A DNA stretch of 64,000 nt from Eutrigla gurnardus (lineage: Eukaryota; Chordata; Actinopteri; Perciformes; Triglidae): NCBI GenBank assembly GCA_963514095.1, contig OY741273.1, positions 20,580,546-20,644,545 of the forward strand. Reading direction: 5' to 3'. A program made the translations under genes and the position numbers. The notes under the pieces are model-generated. The model did not search any database and was not told where the DNA came from. It saw only the letters and a program-made list of their open reading frames with translations. Positions 13,354 through 26,959 of this stretch are shown one piece after another. Every line of letters begins with the position of its first letter. Position 1 is the stretch's first letter.

Positions 13354-13778
13354 TGATTGTTCAGTGTTCACTGCACTGAACCGGTTTTGCAGGTGATGTG
13401 AACTGTTTAGCTCAGGTGACTGTTGGTGATGCAAACTGTTAGTTTTGCGCAGTTGTGCCCGCTGTCGTTTAGCAATCGGGGGGGAATTTCATGAGCTTCT
13501 CCGGTGGAATGTGATTCGTAGCAACGGCAATTGCTTTACATTTACAGGTTAAGGTCTATATTAAACAGGCTTCAGCATCTCCCAGTGTCTTTATCTATCT
13601 CTGTTCCACAACTCCAACTGTAGTCATGCGTTGTCGTCGGGTCCAGCCCTGAACATTTCCCCAGCATCTCCTCATTCCACTGTAAACTCTGACCCCCCCA
13701 TCCACCCACACACCATACAGGCCTTGTGTACATCTGTCCCTCTGTATTCTATGTCTATAAGCCCTGTCCCTTCCCAAA

Positions 13779-13779
<1 letters not shown>

Positions 13780-13856
<77 letters not shown>
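13780..13856. repeat. (CA)n microsatellite
   Basis: Perfect CA tract of about 38 units. A second short CA run lies at about 13906-13922. Confidence 0.97.
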
Positions 13857-13859
<3 letters not shown>

Positions 13860-14122
13860 CCAGTTGTGGACTAATCTGGGGTTGACCTCTCAACCTGCCC
13901 CCCCAACACACACACACACACATCTTTCTCTGCCCCTCTCTTCCTCAACATCCACCCACCTTGTTCCCCCCCCGCCCCTCCTCACCAATCCCAGCACTGT
14001 GTTAATCTGGTGCTGGTCTGACGGTCAGCACTTTGTGCAGCAGACAGACAGATTGGCTTTAATCCCCAGAGTGCCACAGATGGAGCGCCACTACGCAGAC
14101 CCTGGGGTAGGCAAACCCAGTG

Positions 14123-14124
<2 letters not shown>

Positions 14125-14184
<60 letters not shown>
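14125..14184. repeat. (AC)n microsatellite
   Basis: Perfect AC tract of 30 units. Confidence 0.97.
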
Positions 14185-14186
<2 letters not shown>

Positions 14187-14952
14187 AAACGCACACGGAC
14201 AAACAATTAGGAATAAAATGAACTATGCACGTACATCTTTAGATTTAAGAACATGTCCGGTTCATTACAGGCTCAGAAATTAGGACGCATGCTGCTAATG
14301 AGTGGTCATATCACATATCCTCTGATGTAAAAGCAAACCATGCTCCATGTCTATGATGAACCAGAAGCTACACACAGGTTCGTGCTGCGATCACTGGCGT
14401 AGTGTTTCCCTCTTTTACTAATTTTAAGGTCCAGCTACTCGTTGGCAAAATCAAACTCAGATGACAAGATGCAGTCACCATACTTCGTAATTGTTAAGTC
14501 TTTTTAGAACAATAAACTCCTAACTCTCCTGGTCCCACATACTGGACCAGGCTTTTCTCGCAGTGTTTGAGTCCAAATCCTGAAAGAAATGTTCCTTTGG
14601 TATGCTGCCATGTGATCCTGCTGTTAAATTAGCTAAACAGTTTTTTTTAATCCAAAGAATGAAATAATTTCATGTATAATATGTAGTTAAGTATTTCAAC
14701 CAAGTTATGAAAACGTAGTTTCTGAATGCAAATGAGAAGAGATCAGATGAATTATTGCAGGATGGGCTAGTCATTGACTTACAACAACTTTATAGTAGAA
14801 CTATAAACACTCTGATTATATGTAATGAATGAAACATAGCATTCCTAACAGCTAGATGTACAGTATATTTTACACCAGTGATTCCTAACCAGGGGTACTT
14901 TTAGTTTAGATTAAATTCAACTTTACAAGTCAATGAAATGCAGTTAGCATCG

Positions 14953-15078
14953 AAGCAGAAGTACAAAAAAAGCAGAAAGTGCAAAGAGAGCAGTATATAA
15001 GTATGTAAACAGCATGACATACCTATATACTGCTCACTTTGCACTTTCTACTTCTTTTTTTGTTTTTTGCACTTCTGG
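14953..15078. repeat. Long inverted repeat (foldback hairpin)
   Basis: The 36-base arms 14971-15006 and 15017-15052 are complementary with three mismatches and a 10-base loop. The outer flanks (CAGAAGTACAAAAAA near 14956-14970, TTTTTTGCACTTCTG near 15063-15077) extend the pairing. This suits a foldback MITE or similar repeat. It is next to the phrase GGCGCTTTTCTAGACACTCA (from 15112), which I associate with fish interspersed repeats. Confidence 0.75.
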
Positions 15079-16814
15079 TTAATAATAATAATAATGGATT
15101 GGATTTGTATGGCGCTTTTCTAGACACTCAAAGTGCTCTGACAGGCTTCCAGGTTAGACTTTTAGTGTACTTCAGCAGTTACCAGGTTATGTTGGTCGTA
15201 AAAATTGTTGATTTGCTGAAAAATAAAATGAATAAGAATAAACCGCACAAAAACAATAGGGCTTTGCAGCCCGACGTTGACGGCGCTTGGGCCCTAAAAA
15301 TTAACTGCCACGATGACCAACCAACAAGCTAAGAATGGCCCGAATGCATAGAATGTGCCTCACACCATCCCAACTCTGTTGTACCACCTTATCAATGTGC
15401 AGGCATTGAGACTGCGTGAGACCGAGATGGCACACAAGCAGAAAGAAATGTACACAAAAAGCAGCAAAAAAGTGCCGGAGAAAAAGTTGCAATGTCCAGC
15501 CTATGACACTCCAAGTGATTATGAATGCAAACTTTATCAAACCTCACGAAGATAAGGCTTCAACAAGCCCATACATAGACAATTCCTGCATCACGATGTC
15601 TTGTATGAAACATTATTCAATAATGGACACGTCTCCATAAAAACTGGATTGGTTGGACTGACTCAATTTGTGGCCCATTAAAATCATTTTAATCAGACTT
15701 GACACCAGACTGACTTGTGATTCCTTACACTTTACTGGGCGCAGACAACGCCGACCCTCACCCTGATGACTGTACATGAGTGCATGTATGTGTGTGTGTG
15801 TGTGTCCACATAACTGTAGCTGCAGTGTCCATTCAAAACAACAGGATTAAAGGCTGGTGTTTGATTAGATGTTTGTTTGTGTGTTTCATTGTGATGAGTA
15901 TAGCTAAGGCCACATTGACATGGGTGAATGTGTGTGTGTGTGTGTGTGTACTTCATTGTAATGAATATGGGTGAGGGCATGGCTTCATCCCTTTTAATCA
16001 AGGAAGTAGAAGGATGAAATGACACACTGATGAGGGGAATGATGTCAAGCCAGAAAATTATATTCATTAATTCTCAATTCTGTGTGTGTTTGTGTGAGAA
16101 TAGAAACAGAAAACTGTGTGAAGAAATCACTTCTATCATGAGACAAAAAAAAGTGTTAACGAGTGGCATTCCTGTTAGTATTTGACTTAATTTAAGGGAA
16201 TCATAATTAAGAGCAACAAAAGAGGAATGTGAAAAATACATGTAAGTTTCTGGTTGTTTAAGAAGATCGGCAAGGGGAAATTAATATAATTAATATATAA
16301 TAATAGTCATAATTCACTCCAAGCTAAAGCCCTTTTTAATATTAGTAAGAGATCGATCGGTCCCTCAGTATGAAGGAGTTGATGTGTTACCGACACAAAC
16401 ATGGTGTTTTACTGCCATCTAGTGGTGTAACTGGCATCAGTACACGGCAGATACCGTGTGATCAAGGTTTTGGTGGTATTTCTGCATACATGGGTTGTTT
16501 TTACCAACGCAATGAAATCTAGACTGTTAATCTGAAATAATTGTACATGGCTTAGTGTCAGGAATGTTTCAGCTTTGAATTGTATGAGCAATCATTTTGA
16601 TCAAAGGTGATCAGTTATTTACCTTATAACTCGATGCCAGCGCCACCAAAATAAACAAGCAACAGGTAAAGGGCACTGAAAAACATGACCATGTTTAACT
16701 GTTCTCCTAACAGTAAGTATTATAATAATATATTATAATAGGACATTATGTGAAATTGTTATAATAAAAGTGGAAGTGTGTAAACCAGAGGCAAATAAGT
16801 GTGTGTAACATCCA
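15079..16814. other. Intergenic stretch with repeat fragments
   Basis: Short TAA/AAT and TG runs at about 15080-15094, 15789-15805 and 15930-15949. The rest is AT-rich. No gene seen. Confidence 0.55.
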
Positions 16815-18212
16815 TTTATTACCACCTTATATGACAAATCTGGAAATTACAAACATTGTTTAATTGAAACATCATCCTCAACATTTAAAAAAAAGAAAAG
16901 AAAATCAAACTGAGCCAAAAAAAAATATTAAAATTAAGTTAAAAGGGTGACAAGTCAACCTGAGAAACGGCATACAGACGATCAACTGATCCGGAGAATA
17001 AAATAGAAGCAAAGGGGGGACGTTAACAGAAAACAACACCAGTATTATTTGTCATTTAACACTGATTTACAAAACATTTTCACATTTTAATCAGTTATTT
17101 TGTTTAAAAATAAAATAAAAATCACACTTTGAGAGCTTTTGGTTTTGGAGAACATTTGAAACCTAGATGAACCTTTGTTATAAAAAGGTTATTTATTAAT
17201 AAATGAGCCACTGCTACAAAAGTATCTCAGACACCATATTTGAGCTCTCAAACTTTGGCTTTAAACAATTTGATGAAACCAATTTGAACACCGCAAAAAC
17301 ACGTAGGGTTAAATTCTTCGGTCGGATAGGAAAAGAGCGTTTACAATAGGATCAAACTTTGGTGCCAAAACAAGTCCGTAGCTTAACATTTCAGTAGAAA
17401 ACAATCTGTTCCAATCTGTTTTTGTTCTTTGTAGGTGTTTTAATCTGATGTATCCCCCCATCTCCACGTCCTCTACAAATAGTTTGAAGTGAAAAAAAAA
17501 AGTCTGTGCGTGAGACACATGGCAGGAAAAAAAAAACAAACACCCTAACATGACGAATGACAGCAATGATCAATATGGTAAATCAAGTTCTCCAAAAGAT
17601 GTTGATGGATTGTATACAATATGCTGTGGTGATCAGAGCCAACACTCATGCAGACACATACAGGGACAGAAAACGCCACCTCGGCTGTCATGAAAAGAGA
17701 CCGACATCATCGTCTCTGCTCATTGCTGAGCGAGGCTGGCAGATGATGGAGAGCAGGAGAAGAGGACCGGGTAAGTTCTTCTAGCACCCTGCTGCAGAAA
17801 AGAGACAAGAGTCCCCCAGCAGACATATACCCATCCTCTCCTCCTGGCTGTCCCTCCCAAATTTGCATTGTTCTAGTCCAAGTTGATTTCCTCATTCTAT
17901 CCACAAATCATGTTCTCTCCCACATAGCCAGATCAGAGACAGTGCAAACCAGGACACGTGTGCTTGAGGAGATCTCATCACCATAGAGTCGGTACATGCA
18001 CAAAAAGAGAGTACCCTAGAAGTCTGCTGCCGAGAGCACTAAGAAAAACACGACTATACACTTTATCCATAATATAATCAGTTTTCCCCTACACACTACT
18101 AACACAGGGAAGGAGAGTGGGAGGGAGCAGGTAAGGGGCAGAGGGACGGAGAGACAGACTGGTGAAGGAAGGGCAGGAAGAGGTGAAAAGGAGAAAGACC
18201 GGGAGAAATCGT
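16815..18212 (-). other. Probable 3' UTR of H3.3 copy A
   Basis: Noncoding on the minus strand beyond the H3.3 stop. Minus-strand AATAAA signals lie at 17192-17197 and 16815-16820; the latter would give a 3' UTR of about 1.4 kb. The sequence is unrelated to the 3' flank of copy B. Confidence 0.4.
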
Positions 18213-19175
<963 letters not shown>

Positions 19176-19499
19176 TCACCTGAAGATGGGGAAAAGGAGG
19201 ATAAACAGCTTTGTTTTAGTATTTACATTCAATGGGCAGCAGTTCTCCTTTCACCTCGTCTTCTGATTTCTATTACATTATTCACTTAGAAAAACAGCAA
19301 ATATGATGACAGAAAAGTTAAATATTGTGTTCACTGCTGTATTATGTTTTTTTGAGAGTCCTACACTTCAGGTGATACCACCTACATAGCGATTATTAAC
19401 CGTCTAAAATACAGTTTTAAAATGTAAACAGGCAACTTGAATTAAGTTAACTTTTTCGGGAAGTAAACATACAAAACAATCCCTAACGCAATCGGCTCG

Positions 19500-19672
19500 A
19501 CCCACGTCAATCAAAAGGTGAACGGCGATACTATTGGCTGGTAAATAAATACGTTTCTAGAAATACAACGTTCGAGCCAATCAGCACGAGGAGTCTTCAA
19601 AGTAGGCGGGCTCTACAGCTGCTCAGCACTGTTGCTAGGTCCGCCTCCCCCAGCTCTGATGATGGCGGCGGT
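19500..19672. promoter_or_regulatory. Promoter-like block in the 5' UTR intron of H3.3 copy A
   Basis: A GC-richer patch with ATTGG (19533), CCAAT (19577), GGCGGG (19605), GTTGCTAGG (X-box-like, 19631) and GATGGCGGC (YY1-like, about 19661). The order on the + strand (CCAAT, GC box, YY1 site) is that of a TATA-less promoter. It could drive an alternative H3.3 transcript or a divergent noncoding transcript. The same block is kept in copy B at about 22900-23065. Confidence 0.45.
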
Positions 19673-20079
19673 TTGATGCGCAAACGGAGTAAAGACCCAG
19701 GGCAGAAGAGCAAAGGAGTAGCACATAAACAACTTCGATTTTACAAATAACCGCAGCTCCAGCGTTTCGGTAAATAGTAGAACAACACAGAAGACATTTC
19801 AAGGAACTCGTAGATGGACATGGGAAAGCCGAACGGCCCCTAACGGCTGCGTAGAACCGAGCTGAACCGGCGCATAATTTGAAACTGAATTTCCCCTCGT
19901 CTCAACGGCTGCAGTAAAGACTACATTTTCACCGTCGTTTCGACAGCCGTGTTTGCTATTTTCTCACACGATAAAACGGAAGGAGTTTCGCTGTTAAATG
20001 TGAATAGAAATTTAAAAAATATACTACTTAAAATCTAAAGTTTGTTTACAAGCACGGTGACACATTTTGAGAGGCTTAC

Positions 20080-20215
20080 CTGGGGGGAAAAAGTGAGTAG
20101 AAGTCGTGAGAAATGTTTCGCTTGTCTGTATTTTCTTCTTCGTATCCACAATGGGAAGCAGCGTCCAGCGGGAAAATGGCCGCCGCGTCAATCATCAGTC
20201 CCACAATGCAACGGC
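20080..20215 (-). promoter_or_regulatory. Noncoding first exon and core promoter of H3.3 copy A
   Basis: On the minus strand CCCCAG|GTAAGCC at 20081-20078 is a strong splice donor for a 5' UTR exon. Just upstream lies TCCCACAATGCA at 20199-20210, matching the ZNF143 (Staf) site consensus, and AATGGCCGCCGCG (20175-20187), similar to a YY1 site. This fits a TATA-less housekeeping promoter. The transcription start is not exactly placed. Confidence 0.6.
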
Positions 20216-20485
20216 TTTCGCAATACAATTTTCTGTGATTACTTTTGTGAGTTTCGTGTTTGCTGGTCGACACGTTAATTCGTTTGACTTAGTTTATATT
20301 AATATTTAGCGAATAATTCGGCGTATTACCTGTTGAGCAGCAGATGGGAAACACACACGTGTAGCTGTTTTTTTGTTCTCTACATTAACGAGTGTGATCA
20401 TTTCAGTTTCAAAACGAAAGTTTGACATTCTGCGTTGAAAAGTTACTCGCACTTTTACGGTTTGTTCAAGGGAAGAGCTGTAATG

Positions 20486-20503
20486 GACACCAATCACGTG
20501 ACA
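20486..20503. promoter_or_regulatory. Overlapping CCAAT and CACGTG E-box upstream of H3.3 copy A
   Basis: CCAATCACGTGAC at about 20490-20502 joins an NF-Y site and a USF/TFE-type E-box about 290 bases upstream of the ZNF143-like site. The same composite occurs in copy B at about 23883-23895. Confidence 0.5.
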
Positions 20504-20964
20504 ACTGTTACAAGTCTGTTCAGAAGTAACTTATCTTTTAACATTAGAGCTATGTGTCGGCGCTGATTGTTGTATTATACATCTGTATGTATTTTTTTAT
20601 CAGCAAGTTTGTATACAGAAACATTTTTATTATTTATTAACTTGCAATATAATAGTTCCAGTGGAATATGCCTTGGGATTTTATTTACATTTCATAAAAT
20701 ACCCCAATCTTTTTTTTGTCAACAATTAAATGTAAAATAAGTGTTAATTGAAAAAAAATAAAGTGTGAACCACAAATACTGTTGTTGAATTTACAGATCA
20801 ATTATGAATTGTGTTGCTAAAAATATGAGTTTTTGTTTATAACAATTATATCCAGCAGAAACAAATATTTTTGTCCTGTTTAGAGGTACAGCAACTGGCA
20901 ACATGTGTTTGTATTATTAATTAATTATTGCATGAGGTATATTTGTATGCATATGAATGTGAAT

Positions 20965-21045
20965 TAGAGTTGCAGCTATTATTGTTACTGATTAATCAGG
21001 TATACATTTCTGTCCATTGAATAATCGATTCAACTCAAACATAAA
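20965..21045. repeat. Dispersed repeat fragment (GATTAATC-rich)
   Basis: Contains TTGCAGCTATTATTG, GATTAATC and AATAATCGATT, the pattern of a common fish dispersed repeat. The matching fragment in the other copy, 24355-24460, is longer, so either this one lost sequence or the other gained it. Confidence 0.4.
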
Positions 21046-21094
21046 TAGTTCTTTAGATATTCACTCATACAGCTTATTTAACCACAATAATCTG

Positions 21095-21813
21095 TTTATT
21101 ACGTTTGTATGTGAATTCTGGAGTACAAATATTTTGCTTTTAAAAATGAAAACATGAATCAAATACACAGTAGAAAAAAAAGGTTATATCAACCTGAGAG
21201 AGGAACAAAAAGTCAAAACCTTACCCGGACATAATAATGTGGTTGAAAATCAAAAACATGATCACCATATGTCTGCTACATATACGCCACTTGTATTCTG
21301 CCAAAAATGCAGTGTCATTATAGCACAATGACATTTTTCTAATCGACAACCAGAATCAAACTTTTGTATTTTCATACATTTAACACAAACAGTAGAAATA
21401 CACTAATATTGTAAAAAAAAAGGAGGAAAAATCACTACTTTTACAACAAATCTATTAAAAGAAAACATCAGAAGACCCATTATATCAATGCAAATGTCTG
21501 TCTGAAGATAAAAAAAATGTCTTAACCTTAATGCAATTTCTTATGCTGATTTCATACGCATTGTGTTGCTGCTCATGAAATACCTGTGAGCTAGCTAATT
21601 AGAAGTTGAACTGATTCAAAGTTTCAAAAATACATGAAGATATCTCTAAGGAAACCCTTGCTACTAGTAGCACCAAAGAAGACATGATCACACATTTTAC
21701 GGGTATCACAATCATACGATCGATATTTATATGTGTATAGCATAGAGGGAGCAAAGGGATGTAAAGAGTGGTGACGGAACAAGAGGACCGCATATAACAA
21801 ACCAGAAAACATT
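21095..21813 (-). other. Probable 3' UTR of H3.3 copy B
   Basis: Noncoding on the minus strand after the copy B stop. A minus-strand AATAAA lies at 21095-21100, exactly where homology between the duplicated blocks ends. No similarity to the copy A 3' UTR was seen. Confidence 0.5.
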
Positions 21814-24512
<2,699 letters not shown>

Positions 24513-24537
24513 ATCTGAATTATTGGCTACTAATGAT

Positions 24538-25484
24538 GTATTCCAGAAAGCAGGCTCAACCAATCTAACCTAACTCTGAACTCTGAGTCAACCAAGTCTG
24601 AAATGTCTGAAAAGTCTAAACCGAGTTATGCGCATGCCTGCCGACTCTACAAAGCCATCATCAATGGAGGTCTGATACTACGATACATTTGGCGTGTCAG
24701 ACACTTACTGCCCGACTTACTGCGTACAACTGAATAAACAGTCGATTGATCTAGATGTGATGTTTTATTTTCAAGACCACAGAGCGACTCTTTGGTGTAA
24801 TGTTAGCAACGCTCTATGGTGCAGGTGACAGGGGTTCAACTCCCGTGGTTCACAATGTAGTGGTATGTAGAAATAATCATTTTCATATAGGTGTAAACCC
24901 ACAGGCACAAAAAGAAAGTGGCTGCAGCTGAAAATTAAGCATAAGAATATCGTGTGGACTAAGGCATATGGTTTTAATCATATTTCACATATTAAACAGT
25001 AAATATAAGCGTCATTTCAACACAGAAATGTCCTTAAACCTTTAAGAAAACTCCCATTTGCAAAAAATCTAAAGAGCTCTGCAAAAAATCTGGATCATGT
25101 CCACGATATGAAATGTTGATAATGTCTGAGAATATTGTTTAGATATGTGATCGGTAGGAAAAACGGTAATTTTCTTCTAAATCCTCTCCCGACGTAAAGC
25201 TGCTAGAATCACTTTTATTTCCATATCGATTAGGTTGACGAGGAAAGGACTGCAATTTTTTTCAGAGTTGGTTCAGATTCCAAAAAAAGGTGGAGACATG
25301 TAAGAAATTCATGGTTTGTTGAAGAAAACCTGCCAGCGAGCAGGTTAGGTTCACAGAGTCAGTTACTATGGTAATTGACCTAAAGGTTGAGTTCACTCTC
25401 TTTCTGGAACGGAAAACTCAGAGAATCTCTCTTCTCGGGGTTAACAAACTCAAGAGTTTCAGCAAAACCTGCTTTCTGGAACAC
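24538..25484. mobile_element. MITE-like element with terminal inverted repeats
   Basis: The left end GTATTCCAGAAAGCAGGCT and the inverted right end (minus strand GTGTTCCAGAAAGCAGGTT) match at 17 of 19 bases. The 947-bp interior has no transposase-like frame. Similar TTCCAGAAAGC termini are common in fish dispersed elements, as far as I recall. No clear target-site duplication, so the superfamily is not assigned. Confidence 0.7.
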
Positions 25485-26959
25485 ACCCCTGATGGCACAT
25501 GACAAATGTTGCTTTGGTCGGGCAATTACAATGTATTTTAGGCACAGAATAGTTTAAGGGTGCAGGATTTAAAAGGATAAAAAATTTAGTTTTCCAATTT
25601 TATTTTATTTTCAACTTTACACTCTTTTCTCCAGTTTGAGTAGTATAAAAAAATTGTATCTGTTTTTTGTCTTTTTCCTTGCACAAAATGCATCAAGTCA
25701 GCTTATATAACGACGTCGTGGAAAGGACAGCAAAGCGATCTAATCAGAGCAGAGCTCCTTCTGTCGATAACCAATCAGATTCGGCAAACGAGCCCGAGAG
25801 GTGGGACGTGACGGACCTTTTAACCAATCACAGCACGATAACTGCCCGAAAATCGCCGCCCCTTGCGCAGTGAACGCGGGGTTGTTCGTTTCTTCACAGC
25901 GCGCTCCCCGGTTCCGCACAAGCCTTGTTTTTATTCAGAATGAGCTATTTTTAAGGAAAAACAGACTACCCCGCCCACATCGGCTGCCCGGTATCTGCGA
26001 ACGAGCGCACCTAAAGATGATGGCTGGCTGCTGGCGAGAAGTTGCAAACGTTAAGGGAAATCGTTGTAGCAAACGACGAGGGTGATGATAAAAACGACGG
26101 AAGAATATAAAAACAAAGCCATCAAAGTGGAATATACTTTTTGGCGACGACACTATAAATGTCAGGGGATCCATTGGTGAACAATATTTTGTCAGATGAC
26201 CCCTCATTTTAGGCGCATTTCCGAGTCAAATTTGACCAGATCACAAGTGCTTTTTAGGTCCCCGACTCCCCGAGCAGGCATATAGCTCGTCTGCTCTGCG
26301 TTTTATTTTCCACCGAAAATAAACGAAAAAACCCCCACAAACATCTGACAACTAACGAGACATTAATAGATTGGATTGTTATTGAGACAGCGATACCTAC
26401 CTTTGGAAAGTTAGTGTAAGATTGCGGCTCTAAAATGGGAATGCTTTCTTGAGTCGTGTTCTCGCTATAAAATGAAGGGAGGAGGAAAAAAAACATTGGT
26501 AACCAACAGGAGACACATTTACCATGATGCATCTGGGACAAACATTACATAGGTCTACATGCAGCAACATGATAAACAAATGCGTCAACACGCTCGCGGG
26601 CAATGTTGTTAAGAAAAGTTGTTTTCCTAAATTCTGGATTATTGACAATTTTGATACTTTAGGATGTAGTTATTATTTGTTTATCAAATGTATTTGTATG
26701 GAAATAAAAAGCAAGCAAACGACACTATTGTCCAAAAGAGAAGATACAATGTGACACTGAGTTTCAGATTTTTCCACACTATATTCACCATTTAAATTGT
26801 ATTTATTATGTTATGAATATAACCAATTGTAATTTAAAACGAACACAACAACAACGAACAGCATTTACACCGTTGTCCTCTAGGTGGCACCACCAGCGAG
26901 CCTCCACAGCGCTCTAGCACACAAGAAGAAGTCATTTGTTTCTTTCCCCAACTTCCAAC
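25485..26959. other. Intergenic stretch between H3.3 and nop53
   Basis: Holds an orphan promoter-like patch (annotated separately) and AT-rich sequence up to the nop53 start. The last 25 bases before the nop53 ATG include TTTCTTTCCCC and ACTTCC (ETS-like), suggesting a TATA-less start close to the ATG. Confidence 0.5.
25735..25930 (+). promoter_or_regulatory. Orphan CCAAT-rich promoter-like patch
   Basis: CTAATCAG (25739), CCAAT at 25771 and 25823, and a CRE-like GTGACGG (25808) lie upstream of a CpG-rich stretch at 25845-25920. All CCAAT boxes point the same way on +. No coding exon is recognisable downstream before nop53, whose own ATG is over 1 kb away. Confidence 0.4.

Noticed and set aside
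13726..14283. A 185-codon open frame
   Set aside because: Mostly Thr-His from two CA tracts with ordinary spacer; no gene evidence.
24815..24865. Possible tRNA-derived SINE head inside the MITE-like element
   Set aside because: Only a B-box-like word is present; the A box and cloverleaf are missing.
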